Source: Clitoria ternatea
Lineage: Eukaryota; Streptophyta; Magnoliopsida; Fabales; Fabaceae
Reading direction: 5' to 3'
DNA length: 64,000 nt
NCBI GenBank assembly: GCA_037962975.1
Contig: CM075676.1
Location: forward strand, 47,788,001 to 47,852,000
Part shown: one piece after another, positions 1 through 11,510 of the stretch
How the letters are laid out: each line of letters begins with the position of its first letter
How positions within the stretch are numbered: position 1 is the first letter of the stretch
Translations under genes and position numbers: made by a program
Notes under the pieces: model-generated
The model's input: the letters and a program-made list of their open reading frames with translations, nothing else
Database searches by the model: none
What the model was told of the DNA's origin: nothing

Positions 1-693
1 TTTCACGAGAATAGTTTCTCATGCATTTCCATGCACTAAACCATTCATGAACTAATTTTTGATTGAGCGAGAAGTTGTTTTCTGAGATGTCCTGATAAGA
101 TTTCTGACTTGTGATCAGAATTCACAGGGGTAGGTACACTGACATCTACTGCTTATGTAAGATTACCAAACTATCCTTAACCATTTAAACTAACTTTTCT
201 TTCTCTCTCCTCACAAAACAAAGAGAAACTCTCTTTTAATCCCCTCTCCTTAAACTATATCATTTCTCTCTTCCTCACCATCTTCTTTATCTTATTTTCC
301 TTCTTCATCAAGCCAAGGAAAAGCTTCCTTCCATATCTCATCTTCTCCCCTACTTGCATGTGGGCTTTAGGGTGCAACCACTTGTTTCCAATAATAATTC
401 CTATTCGATCCCGTGATTCTCATTTGTAGTTGTTGAACCAGAGCTCAAACCCTCGATTCCTTATTATTCAACCTAGTTCAATAAGTTGAAATCTCTAAAA
501 CCTAACCCTTTCTATCAGTTCAATTTAATGCCTACTTAATTGTACTTCTAGTAACATAGGTTATGTTAAACTGGTGGCTTTTGAGCTCAATTAATGATTA
601 TTAAGTAATTGAGATGCATTTTGATATGTAGGTTAGTAAGCGGAATTAGTGTGAACACCATTATTCTTAGCATCTTCAATTAAGATATGGAAG
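1..693. other. Left flank, no gene recognised
   Basis: AT-rich DNA outside the CACTA terminus that begins at 694. It holds a pyrimidine-rich stretch (about 200-310) of the kind seen in plant 5' leaders or LTRs. No ORF, RNA gene or repeat was recognised. It may be the host sequence into which the CACTA element inserted. Confidence 0.4.
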
Positions 694-960
694 CACTACA
701 ACAAAAATAACCTTTCTTAGTGGTTATTTTTGGTGTTTCTTAGTGGTTTAGAACCGGTATGATAGCCTTTGCAAAGAAAGTATTTCTGAGTAGTTAAGGT
801 CCTTTTAAAAATCGTTAAGAAACATGTATTTTTCTTAGCGATTGTAACTAAAAACCACTAAGAAAGCACATATATTTCAAAAGTAACCGCTAAAAAAGGG
901 TCATATATTAGCTATTTCTTAACAGTTTCTTATGTTGAACCACTAAGATAGACGTGTTTT
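694..960 (+). mobile_element. CACTA transposon terminus (element 1) with subterminal repeats
   Basis: The sequence starts CACTACAACAAAAATAACC, the usual shape of a plant En/Spm (CACTA) terminal inverted repeat. It is followed by several copies of TTTCTTAGTGGTT and its reverse complement AACCACTAAGAAA, plus decayed versions, as in the subterminal transposase-binding regions of the superfamily. The matching right end (ending GTAGTG) was not found, so it lies outside the window or has been lost. No transposase is visible next to it. The host-gene fragments at 1780-4772 lie just inside this end. Confidence 0.65.
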
Positions 961-1779
961 TTTTACTAGTCGATTATACTCCATTTATTTTCATGTTATA
1001 TAATTATTATATATCATAAACAACTAAAATCTCATATAAATATATTTTATTATACTCATAGATAACTAAATATGTAAATTAATTAATTCCATTACTAAAT
1101 ATAAATGTATATACAAAATATAAAATAAATTAGATCAAAATATACTAAAAGCATCAATGTAAAAGATAGTAAGAAACTTGTAAGGTTACATGATTCCCAT
1201 TTGAAGTCAAAATTTACAAAAAATAAAACTGTTTACAAACAAGTCACTGAAAGTTCAATTAAGAGCAAGTAACAATGATGGATCCATTTTCTGCATGTTC
1301 TTTCAAATGAAATTGATAATCCTGAATTTTTGGATGATTACTGAGGTGGGATCGAGGTGATTAGTACAAATTTGTGGAAGATTCTTCTGTGCTTCCTGTA
1401 ACCAAAAATAGATATTTATTATCTATTTATATTCATTTGATACATCAACAAGGTTTATATAATTGCTGAACTTTTTTATGTACAAAAAACCAACAACAGG
1501 TAATCGCTAATTCATCAAAGGCTGCCTACAGAATATGGCATTATTACCTAGTGCTACCAATCTCTCAATTTTGGGATGGCCAACAAAGAGATTGAATAAA
1601 TGTTATTATCATATCAGCAGCAATTTGGAAAAAACCGGCAGATTAATTATTTGTTATGTAGTATCTTCAGTAAGGATTTATGGAACATTCAGCAAAAGGT
1701 TGTCTGAATTTTTATATATGAATTCAACACAAGTAACTAACAACAGTCAACCCTGATAAGAACTGAATATATAGTTTAC
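961..1779. other. AT-rich interior of CACTA element 1
   Basis: Very AT-rich DNA between the subterminal repeats and the first captured exon. A 73-codon open frame at 1535-1756 has no recognisable similarity and no coding features. Nothing else was recognised. Confidence 0.4.
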
Positions 1780-1928
1780 CTCTTGTATGCGTCGATATAA
1801 TGAAGTGTGCCATGTTCGAATTGCGTTTCACCACCAGGAAAAGTAAGATACTCGCCTGTAACTTTCACCCAATTCTGATGCCCCTTATATTCAGCAAGCT
1901 TGGTGTGTGGAACATTAGAATACCATAT
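1780..1928 (-). pseudogene. Exon fragment of a putative DUF248 methyltransferase (PMT family)
   Basis: Read on the minus strand, this segment is bounded by an AG acceptor (CTTACAG) and a GT donor (GTAAAC). It encodes about 49 residues with WYSNVPHTKLAEYKGHQNWV followed by a GEYLTFPGG motif and HYID. This matches my recollection of the segment before the SAM-binding motif in plant DUF248 proteins (the PMT24-27 or dehydration-responsive group), Golgi-located putative methyltransferases. The family's FPGGGTQF is changed to FPGGETQF. The next expected exon, with the SAM-binding VLDVGCG motif, was not found on either side. It is therefore an isolated exon with its intron edges, not a gene. It has the same orientation as the two fragments to its right. 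Confidence 0.7.
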
Positions 1929-2096
1929 CTGTAAGAAAACAGTTATGCATGAAAAAATATTTAAACAGTTTCTAACCTGACAAGCATGTGTGTATTAGAC
2001 TTACAAGACACAGTTTTTCAGTGTTTAATTTACGAGAGAAACCAATTTAATATAAGCCTAACTTAGTATTTGGTATGAGGTATATTCTATATAATA

Positions 2097-2240
2097 CACA
2101 AGTGGTCACTTTGTGTGTGTGTATATATATATATATATTTGGTTTCATTAATAAGACGCTTACAGTACTCCACACCTCATATGATGAAAATATATATACA
2201 CACACAAGTGGTCATTCGTGTGTATATATATTTGGTTTCT
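2097..2240. repeat. TG/TA microsatellite with a local direct duplication
   Basis: A (GT)n-(TA)n tract at about 2109-2140 is followed about 100 bp later by a second, shorter copy of the same block. Both copies run CACAAGTGGTCA, then TG-rich, then TATATA, then TTTGGTTTC. An inverted TATATATACACACAC tract lies between them. It sits between captured gene fragments and looks like slippage or local duplication. Confidence 0.6.
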
Positions 2241-2365
2241 TCCCTACAAACATTCTCCATAAATAAATTGAACTGAGGACTAATCTGTAGGTAGTGTTTA
2301 AACTAAGACACTGAAAAAATTATAAATAATGAGAAGAAAGACAGAATACAAGAAAAAAAATCATT

Positions 2366-3357
2366 TTACTCAATCCCAAGTCGACATATTGGATTTTTCT
2401 TTATAAGCCCAAGATCCACCTGCAGAAGAAAAATCCAACACTTAGAATAACATCACTCAGTAATATTCCTTTTTTTGGACCCAAAAAAGAATAATATTGC
2501 TCAGTAAATATTGAAAAAATTAAATACTTATAAATAAGAAACCATCAATGAAGCTTTTTACAAAGGACCATATGAAAGAGTTGCATCATGGCTCTTTTTA
2601 CAGGTATCCCTTAACAATGATTACCTTGTGGCCGAAGAGATCTCTCATGTTATCTATCCCGTACAGTATCATCGTTGGCCTGTTTCTAGGTAAAATGACA
2701 AGTTAAACTAATATCCAGTGACATCCAAAATATGTTGAAGTATAATACCTTCATTAGACTTTAACAGCAAAATTATAACAGGAATTTAAATTTAATAAAT
2801 TAATTGATTATTCATCTTATTCCAAGTAAGATTATAGTGCTCCAAAATTCTTCTAACCTTTCAAGGGAAAGACCCCATGCAATAACTTGGACATCTTCAG
2901 GAAGTCCTATTGGCTTCAACATTTCAGGTCTGAACATGCTAGAGTTTCTACCTCTAGTACCCATTTTTTAAAGCCTTCATGATAACTGTCAAGAGCACTT
3001 GATTAATATCCCATGTCTCAGAATATCAATTATCAATCATTACAGAAACACTCACCTGAAAATCTCCATGCTAGGTTCAGTGTATGGATTGTAAGTTGGT
3101 TTGAACTTCAGCTTGGTCATGCCTGAACACAATAGCGAAATTAACTTTTTTAGCTATGGTCAATACCAGATTAATACCACTACAATCTATCCTGAATAAA
3201 CTAATTTGGGGATCATGTTCCTTGAAGTCTCCAAACACTTGAATTAAAATCATACTAAATTTCTAAGTATAAGAGAATATTACCTAAGCGCGAGAAGAAA
3301 TCATGCAGGACTCTAATTAAATCAGAGAGAGTGAGTCTGCGATCACATATACAAGGC
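2366..3357 (-). pseudogene. C-terminal exons of cytosolic phenylalanine--tRNA ligase alpha subunit, broken
   Basis: Five minus-strand exons with GT-AG borders can be read in order: 3357-3284 (RLTLSDLI, DFFSRLG), 3122-3056 (GMTKLKFKPTYNPYTEPSME), 2985-2858 (SYHEGFKKWV, then MFRPEML, GLPEDVQVIAWGLSLER), 2679-2625 (PTMILYGI, DLFGHK) and 2419-2366 (VDLGLIKKNPICRLGIE and a stop). This is the C-terminal catalytic region of eukaryotic PheRS alpha, which charges tRNA-Phe in the cytosol. The third exon has small indels between SYHEGFKKWV and MFRPEML that shift the frame, so the copy is dead. The N-terminal DNA-binding and core exons are absent. Retained introns show that genomic DNA, not mRNA, was copied. 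It lies between fragments of two unrelated genes. Confidence 0.85.
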
Positions 3358-3469
3358 CTGAATTGAAATGCAAGGGGAAATGAAGGACTAAGCAAGCTAC
3401 AATTCAGAGCTAAAACATGGAAAGTACAATCACCTATGGATTTGTTCAATAGTATCTTTACGTTTTATG

Positions 3470-4196
3470 ATACTTCCCAAAAATATTAATATAGAATAAT
3501 TTTTAAAAAAATATTTCTAAATTAATATAACATATATAAAGAAATGAATGACTACATAATAATAACATTTTTTCAACAGAAAAGCCGGTCACTCGCTAGC
3601 AAAGTTGCTGATTTTTAAGGCAAAAACAGACATCTCATAAAATGTATGACACTCAAGCTTTTTTATTATTGATACTCAACTATTTCACAACTTCAACACA
3701 AATTTTGTTTACCATCTTAAAAACAATTCTTTAAACCATTTCATACTATCTTGAAAGCATTTTATATGATCCAAATAAGATATCTTGAAATTGCATTTCA
3801 GTAATCATAAGAAAACCAGAATGGTTGAAGGCTGAGGACGACTGAACTAGGAAAAGATAAAAAACCACAAGCATTCAAAATGTAGGAAAAGATAAAAATC
3901 AGTTAATGATTATTATTTTGGCGGGGCTAATCCAATCACACATTGATGGACAGGTTTTTGTCAGTTTTACAGTATAAGGATGGCTATGAACTTTTTCAAA
4001 TTAACAATAATAAGAACCACTTTTCTTTAATAGAAATCTCAATAATGTGGATTGATTTTGTACTGAATGCAATGGTTATAAAACATCACTGTGATGTTTA
4101 TATAACTAACAAGAAGGATAAAACTTATATTAAAAAACTTGCAAAGGATATTTGAAACAGCAATGCAACGCAAATTTCAAGTTAAAAGAAATATAC
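3470..4196. other. AT-rich spacer between two captured gene fragments
   Basis: No exon was recognised between the PheRS fragment and the Dicer-like fragment. The 70-codon plus-strand frame at 3943-4155 has no recognisable features. It may be intronic DNA from either captured gene. Confidence 0.35.
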
Positions 4197-4772
4197 CTGC
4201 ACCAGAACTTGATTCTTTGTTTTGCATGTGTGGGTCAGCTTCTGAAGGATCTTCCTCAATAACGGGAACAAGATGTTCATTTAAGGCACCCATTTGATGA
4301 AGCTTCTTACAAGCTTCAAAACATACGAGATGTTTTGCCAATCCAATATCTTTTCCAGAAGGACCGATTATTGTTTGGAAAGCTGCATTAGGTGGTAATA
4401 TTGATTTGCACTTTAGCACCCTTCTGATGGAAGAAACTCAAAAATGGGCTTTGCACGGGAGTACCTAAGTGAAAGAATATAATTCAAATTGCATGCTGAA
4501 ATTGTTGTGGAACACTATGCTTCAAATAGTAAAATAGCAGACAAGCAAAATGGGATATGCTCTTACTTATCTCGTGGAGGTTTCTCACAATATTGGTTTA
4601 TCACTAGAATCTACAGTAAGATGCTCCGGTAGAATCCACATAGTATGCATTTGTTTTCTCCCTTGTAAATTCCCTTAGAGTAGAGAAATGGTCTTTATAA
4701 ATAATTGCATCGGTCATGGAGCGCTCACTCCTAAAAATGTCAAATAGTTGATTTCTTTGCTTCAAATTTCCC
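4197..4772 (-). pseudogene. Dicer-like (DCL) fragment with Dicer dimerisation domain, broken
   Basis: Two minus-strand exons are visible. Exon 4772-4567 encodes QLFDIFRSERSMTDA, then NAYYVDSTGAS, then hits a TAG; an adjacent frame continues with INQYCEKPPRDK up to a GTAAG donor. Exon 4464-4197 encodes KPIFEFLPSEG, shifts frame, then gives CKSILPPNAAFQTIIGPSGK and LVCFEACKKLHQMGALN, ending at GCAG/GTATAT. This is the region after the helicase plus the Dicer dimerisation (DUF283) domain of plant DCL proteins, which make small RNAs. No PAZ, RNase III or helicase core is present. A premature stop and at least two frameshifts show that it is a relic. I cannot say which DCL class it derives from. 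It abuts the 3' LTR of a copia element. Confidence 0.82.
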
Positions 4773-4785
4773 CTGTAGATACAAG

Positions 4786-5032
4786 TGTTAATTACACATT
4801 AAAGGTATCCAGAGCAGAAGCTAGAGTGCAGAGAGTGAGGCAAGAAGAAGAGTGAAATCTGAACATTGATTACGCTTTCAATCATAATATGAATTGATTA
4901 CAAGGATGGATCATACAGAGTTACATAACCACACAAGATATAACTAATTCTAATAGAATTCTAACTAGCTAACTGAATTCTAACTTCCTAACAGACACTA
5001 ACTACCTCCTTTCTATCCTTCTACTCTCATCA
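4786..5032 (-). repeat. Probable 3' LTR of copia-1
   Basis: On the minus strand it begins TGATGAGAGTAG directly after the purine tract AAGTTTGAGGGGGGA and ends TAATTAACA, giving a TG...CA element of about 247 bp. This is typical of short copia LTRs. There is no second copy in the window to confirm the edges, so the outer boundary is approximate. Confidence 0.55.
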
Positions 5033-5033
5033 T

Positions 5034-5622
5034 CCCCCCTCAAACTTATGGTTATGTATGTCATAATTCTGAGTTTGTATTTACACATTTGAAACAGTTG
5101 TTGAGAGATAGGCTTGGTGAGAACATCTGCAGTTTGATTTGAGGAAGGAATATGTCAAACAATGAGTTGCTTGGCAGCCACTTTATCACGAACAAAGTAC
5201 AAGTCTAGCTCAACATGCTTGGTCTTGGAATGAAGAATTGGATTGGAGGAGTTGTACAACATTGAGATTATCACAATACATAGTAGGGATGGAAGGAATC
5301 CTTATATGAAGTTTATTAAGCAAAGATTGGATCCAAGACAACTCCATGGTAACTGTTGCCAGACTTCAATACTCGGCCTCAGTGCTTGATCTTGACAACA
5401 CGGTTTGTTTATTTGAAGACCAAGCAACTAAATTGGAACCAAGATACATATAGTACCTAGTGGTGGATTTCCTATCATCCAAATCAGACCCCAATCTGTA
5501 TCACAAAATGCAGTAAGGGACAATTCAGGGGACTTCTCGCAAGAAGCAAACGATTAGAGATAGAGCCTTTTAGATATCGAAGAATCCTCTTCACAGTTTT
5601 CCAATGAGAAGCTTTAGGCATA
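5034..5622 (-). pseudogene. copia-1 RNase H segment of pol, broken
   Basis: From 5622 downward the minus strand gives SHWKTVKRILRYLKG, then the RNase H region with STEAEY and VLTKP-like motifs scattered over several frames down to the polypurine tract. This is the C-terminal RNase H part of a copia polyprotein, which removes template RNA during reverse transcription. Frameshifts and stops make it nonfunctional. Its upstream half lies at 9606-11510 across the inserted LTR. Confidence 0.75.
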
Positions 5623-8600
5623 TGAGACGCCCCGAAAATACAGGGAAAAATTTGGATAATAAAAATAGAGGATAAATTTTTCACGGTTTTAAACAATTAA
5701 ATGTTGGAGGAGATCGCGAGATGAAAACTTTGGCAAGTAATCCCCGGACCTATTTTAATAACCTATCTCATATATGAAGATATGAGAAGGTGAACAATTA
5801 AGTCAAAGAGTGAACCTTGGATGATCAATCTCATGATCATCAACAAGGAGTAGCGGAAGTGTGCAATTACATTAAGAAAATGAAGGAAAGTGGTAGGAGG
5901 TCGAAGGACGGTCCATTGAATTGATAGAATGTATTAATTATGCGTGTAGGTCATTGTACAATCATATTATAGTCAAACAATACCAATGATACCCCAAAAC
6001 AGAGGAAGAGGTGTGAAAACAGGGCCATGAATCGATTCAAACGCCCCATGAATCGATTCAAATGATTCTGGAGTGCAAAATAGTGAAAACAGGACCCCTT
6101 GAATCGATTCAAGCTCGTATGAATCGATTCAGACGCTTCTGGAACTCAAATTTATACAAACAGAGGTCCTGGAATCGATTCAAGATCGTATGAATCGATT
6201 CAGGCCTTCCTGGAACCAAAAACAGTGAAAACAGCAGCGCTCAAATCGATTCAGAGATCCTCGAATCGATTCGAGACAGCACAGTTGCTGTTTTATGCAG
6301 AAAAAGCCTTATTTTTGGACTTCTAACCCCCCTAACTTTTTCATATCAACTCCAAACGCTATCAAATTTTGACACCAACTAAAATACACCAATTGTGACG
6401 TGCGGCCACCGGCCTCACCCAAAAATTCTCAAAAATGAGAAAATTATACAAATAAATACGTTTTGTCCATTCCTAAGCCTTTTTGAGTAACATAGGGGTC
6501 TATTCTCAATGGAATTGACCCGCTCCAGTTCCTATAAGTCACAATTCATGTATTTAAGCTATTGGAACCACCACACACTATCCAAAACTCATAAAACTCA
6601 TTTTGACCCTATTGGTTCCTCAATTATACATGAACTCCATATGAGATCTCCATAAATTAATCAATCAATCAAACATCATGCACACTATTGTCATCAATTG
6701 GCCAAGAAATTTCATAATTAATATTCATTCCTCAATATGGTAAGCTAAATCAACATATCCATATCAATATCAACCAATATTAAGTTCACCACCCAAAAAT
6801 TGGCCTCTCAAAGCACATATCACAAAGGAGCTATAACTCATAATTTTCAACATCCATACATCAAATTCAACATCATCAAGCATCACGACTTTGTTCTTTA
6901 CATCATTTAGGTCATGAATGAAAATTGGCCTTACACACACATGTCCAATTTTCTCCCATGACCCCCAAAATTATAAACCATTACAAAATTGAGTATATAA
7001 ACACCATATATACTCCATAAAGTGATTCCATACCGGCCAAGGCTCACACATTCCTATCCATATTTACCTCCTTCCAAACTCGGCCTCCAAAGACTGTAGG
7101 ATTTAAGTCATACCCACATCAACTTTAAAAATGACAAACGGGAGGTGAGTAACATAATCCAAATGAATTAAAGTCATACATTATGATGAAATACATGTAT
7201 ATTTGCTCACATATCAATCGTTACAACACATCATACATCATACACAATACATCTCATAATCTCAAGTATACAGTCACAATTTCATTCATTTGGATTGCCT
7301 AAAACACACATAGGGTTAGTATCCAACTCTTTCCCCTTTTCAATTCTCATTCATCCGTTGCCACCATGGGCTTTCACCTAGGCATATTTCCAGCTATATG
7401 CAAATGCTCTTAAAGCTAATGCATATGCGCAAGAATTTCTCATCAAAACAATGCGGATCCGACTGTGGGAAAAATACCATATTAATTCAATTGTGGGACA
7501 AGCATAGGTGTGCTACTATGCCCCTACTGTAGTAAAAAAAATTGTGTACACATATATCTCAATTTATGCATGCTTACATTTTCATAATTTTACTGGTACC
7601 AAACCGCCCTCGCCCATCTGTAGTACTAGTCACCCTGTGACTTGCGGATCAACATCGTGGCCTCAATTACCACAAGTGCTACAGGCCCCTCCCGAACACA
7701 CATCGAGAGAGCCGTGTCCGTCGGACACCGAGGTAAACTCGCTCACCATAGAGCCGCCCGCCCACTGGGCCCGCCACATAGGGTGCCTCGTCACCAAACT
7801 ATGGACAGCTTCATGACTCATACACCGAGTCACAGGGGAAAATCACAATACGCTCGTGCACTGAGCCGCCCTCCCACTGGGCTCGCCTAGTGGAACCCCC
7901 TAAAATTCCACATAGACAGCTATGATATGCCATGGATGCAATGCAAATGCAAATCAAATGCATCCTCACACTATGCATCCTAGATGCCACTCCACATTCA
8001 ATCCTTCACCACCACCACTTGGTGGATTTCAATGTTGTCATCATTCTCAATCATCACCATTTCTCTTTACAATTCATACACATTAAGGGTTAGTGGCATA
8101 CGCATTCATCAATTCAAACATACACCTTTGGGATATTCACATCATAATTCTAACTCACACATGGTTTCAAACCATCATTATACTTCGTCAACATAATATC
8201 ATCACAACATCACAATATTATCCCAAATACAATGCCATACAATAATTATCATTCTAAATGCATTCCAATCATAACATTTTCACATCATCCATTCAACAAT
8301 CATCAAAATGATCACATATACATATTTTCACATCATCAATGGATGAAATCATGCATTTAGAATAGTTACCCCTCCTACCTCAAGTGAAGTAGTGATCAAC
8401 GCGGTTTGATGGTCCCGCCTCGTCAATGGGGTCACTTCTTACATCACAATACATTATACAATCAATTTTCTACTTACCTATTAAGACTTAAATACTTATA
8501 TATATCAATAACTTGATGTTTATATTATTTTAACTCTCAAACCTCTTTTATTTCAGTTTATCCACCTTAACCACCATGGGTTAGGTACTATCCTCTATTA

Positions 8601-9605
8601 TTATGTACCCTAGAACCAAACCCTTTCATGGGTTTCTCCATTAATGACTTCCACCAACAAAATACCATCACCAATGACTCTTATTCATCATAACTCACAT
8701 TTATCACCAACAATTAATACTCATCAACCTCCATTATACATTTCCCCCAAATTTATGAAGTTAGGGTTTCATAAAAATTCCAACAACCATCATCAATACT
8801 CTTCTCCCTCCAACCATAAATGCATCCACTTTCCTTACTCCCCAAAGAAACCTTACTCTCATAGAAACCCCCATTAAACTTTTGCATTAAATGCCTTAAA
8901 TGAACATCCATTTACATGCATGGTTCCCAAAACTCATATTATCATATAACCATGGCAAAAACCCAAGTAACTAGTGAGTGTTTCTTACCTCACACCCAAA
9001 AACGAAAATGGGTTCACTAGAGGGAGAGGAAGCTACGAAAATAGAGAGAAAGGAGGAGAAAACAGCAGCTCACAACCTCCTTCAAGCTCCACCAACGAAA
9101 ATGAGAAGGAGATGTGGAAGATGGAGCCAAGTTGCTAGGGTTTTGAGGAAGGAATGAGAGAATGGAGAAGATGATGAAGAGAAGAAGAAATGAAAGTGTA
9201 AATGTTCAACTCTTTCAGCACGCCAACGTGAATAGAAAAGGAAAAATAGGATTTTCAATTTTTCTTTTAATCCAATTCATTTAAAACTTCATCGTTTTAT
9301 AACTAACAGGTTCTCAGTTCGGGCTCAATACATCGTCCGAAAATTATTCCGAATATATATTCGGATTTCCAATATTATTCTCTACAGCCCTGACCAATAT
9401 CATCTCATTCCGAGATACTTGGTCCGACACCCATATTTCAACCGGGCTCATTTTCAGCTTAACCGGTCTCCATAATTTCTTAACAGTCCCCAAAATTATC
9501 AATTTAATTATTCTCAATAGTTTGGGACATTAATTACTCCATATACCAATTTCTAATATTTATTCCGGTAATTAATTCTCTATTTTAAAAATTCGGGACG
9601 TTACA
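5623..9605 (-). mobile_element. Solo LTR or LARD-like element, 3,983 bp, inserted in copia-1
   Basis: The element starts TGAGACGCCCCGAA and ends TTCGGGACGTTACA on the plus strand (minus strand TGTAACGTCCCGAA...TTCGGGGCGTCTCA). It is flanked by perfect 5-bp duplications GCATA at 5618-5622 and 9606-9610, and it interrupts copia pol between RT and RNase H. No internal second LTR, primer site or retroviral ORF was found, so a solo LTR from a large Gypsy element is the simplest reading. It contains an array of GAATCGATTC (6029-6272), GC-richer blocks with two related copies of CCGCCC-CCCACTGGG (about 7750 and 7870), and many small meaningless frames. The family is not named; the size suits Tat/Ogre-type LTRs. 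Confidence 0.8.
6029..6272. repeat. GAATCGATTC palindrome array in the solo LTR
   Basis: About eight copies of the 10-bp palindrome GAATCGATTC, or one-base variants, occur in roughly 245 bp. Most are preceded by T or G, in pairs separated by about 20 bp of changing sequence. The same motif is arrayed in the SIRE-like copia LTRs of this window (40359-40633, 48754-49029) and upstream of the copia extra ORF (46861-46977). Confidence 0.9.
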
Positions 9606-11510
9606 GCATACACATGAATTGACACACTTTGTGGACTAAATAAGCAATCTTTGGTCTTGTAATAGTTACATATTGAAGTGAACACACAATTGACCTATAA
9701 AGATATGAATCCTGAAACAATTCAGGATCTTGATTGGAAAGTTGTTGACCTGAAACCATAGGAGATGCCATAGGTTTAGCTGATTTCATGTTAACTTTAT
9801 CTAACAGGTCTGAAATGTACTTTGTTTGTGATAGATACAGGCCCCCAGGCAGTAGGTTGAACCTGAATCCTAAGAAAGTAATTGAGGTTTCCCAAGTCTT
9901 TAAGAGGAAATGTTTGATTGAGCTTGAAGATAAATTGGTTGAGTATGTTTTGGCAGTTGCTAGCAAGGATTATATCATCCACATACATTAAAACTAGAAT
10001 AGTTACACTAGATAAAGCCTTGATGAAGAGATAGGAGTCATTTCTTGTAGACTTGAAGCCTTGAGTAGTAACAAAGCCATATAACTTTTGAAACCAAGCT
10101 CTTGAAGCCTGCTTAAGTCCATAAAAGGCTTTGTTGCTTGCAAAAAAGCTGATCACTACCTGTTTCATACCCTGGAGGCTACACCATATAAATAACTTCT
10201 TCTATATCTCCATTTAGGAATGCATTGTTAATATCAACTTGCCTAATATGCCAATTATGATGAAGAGCTAGAGTAAGGATAGTTCGGATGGTTGTAGGCT
10301 TCACCACTAGACTAAAAGTTTTAGAATAATCAAAACCTTCTCTTTGGTTAAACCCCTTTGCCACAAGCTTGGCTTTATACTTGTTCATATTGCCATCATG
10401 AATTCTTCTTCAACTTAAACACCCATTTACAGCCTATCAAATTAGTATTCTCAGGTTTGAGGACTAAAGACTAGGTGTTAGTTTGAAGTAAAGCTTGGTA
10501 TTCCTGATCCATAGCATTTTTCCAATTTGAGGAAAGCACGACTGCTTTGATAGAAGTAGGTTCAGTTCCTTCAAGATTGCTTTTTTTGGTGACTTCAGAT
10601 AATAGAATTTAGGGCTTACGAATGCCATTTTTGCTTCTAGTGCACATAGGATGAATATTCCTAATATGTGTAGGGTTGCTAGAACTAGAATTAGCTTTAG
10701 GAGGGCTAGATATTTGATGATGAACCTGATTAGGCAGAGAAATAGTAGGAACCATGTTTGTTGGAAGACTCTCTTCAAGTCCATTGTCTACAGCAGAAGG
10801 TGGCAACAACTCAGGTGTGTATGAATCAGTTAATTCTTGAAAATCTTCAAATATATTTAAAGTAGGTATGACAGGAATACTTGGCACAACCTAAGTATTA
10901 TCTCTGGACAATTTCTGAGTACTGTTCAAGAAGGAACCTGTCTGGAAGGGAAAGACATCTTCATCAAACTTGACATGCCTTGAGACATACACTTTTCCAT
11001 TTGGAGCTAGGCAAAGATATCCCTTATGACTAGAGCTGTAACCAACAAAAGTGCATTACTCAGACCTGAAATCAAGCTTATGTTTGTTGTAAGGCCTCAA
11101 GAAAGGATAATAAGTACACCCAAAAAATTTTATGTTGTTGTATAAAGGAACCTATCCTGTAATGAGTTCCAAAGGGCTTTTGTTGTTGGCAAGACTTGAA
11201 CTAGGCAATCTGTTTATGATATAGGCTGCATTAGCAAAGGCTTCTCCCCAGAATTTTAGAGGCATGTGAGCATTAGCCAGAAGAAAGAGTCCCATTTCAG
11301 TTATATGCCTATGTTTCCTCTCAGCCAGTCCATTTTTCTCATGAGTGTATCGACAACTCATCTTATGCTGAATTCCATTATCTACCAAAAACTTTGATAG
11401 GACTGTAAATTCTTTTCCATTATCAATTTGCAATGCCTTTATTTTCTCATTGAGCTAGTTTTCAACTAGGGACTTAAAATGTATAAAACATTCGGTAGTT
11501 TTGTCCTCAA
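9606..11510 (-). pseudogene. copia-1 integrase and reverse transcriptase segment, broken
   Basis: The minus strand encodes an integrase core (QIDNGKEF at about 11430, GLAERKHRHITEMG, FWGEAFANAAYIINRLP), an IN C-terminal region (LRPYNKHKLDF, VGYSSSHKGY), a linker ending HPMCTRSKNGIRKP at about 10610, then RT (AKLVAKGFNQREGFDYSKTF, RQVDINNAFLNGD, YGLKQASRAW, MYVDDIILAS, TRPKIAYLVHKVCQF). The YVDD box and the DNG of the integrase are readable. The parts lie in several frames with stops between them, so no polyprotein can be made. Above 11510 coding similarity stops abruptly, probably at the edge of another insertion. Confidence 0.8.

Larger units (their letters stand above)
4786..11510 (-). mobile_element. 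Decayed Ty1/copia retrotransposon (copia-1), 5' truncated, split by a solo LTR
   Basis: On the minus strand the order is integrase (about 11510-11000), linker, RT (about 10390-9700), then after the insertion RNase H (5620-5050), polypurine tract (5034-5046) and 3' LTR (5032-4786). The IN-RT-RH order is that of Ty1/copia elements. The 5' LTR, gag and protease are missing; recognisable coding stops near 11510, where LTR-derived DNA begins. Many stops and shifts break the frames. The solo LTR at 5623-9605 cut the pol gene, and the flanks rejoin cleanly once one TSD copy is removed. Confidence 0.8.

Noticed and set aside
3090..4610. CACTACAATC and CACTAGAATC near 3178 and 4591 as the missing right end of CACTA element 1
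   Set aside because: They face the wrong way (a right end should read ...GTAGTG) and lack the subterminal repeats.
4197..4772. An active Dicer gene
   Set aside because: Only two exons remain, with an in-frame stop and frameshifts, and no RNase III, PAZ or helicase core anywhere in the window.
9788..9991. Plus-strand frame across the copia RT region
   Set aside because: It is the antisense shadow of the minus-strand RT, which has clear motifs.
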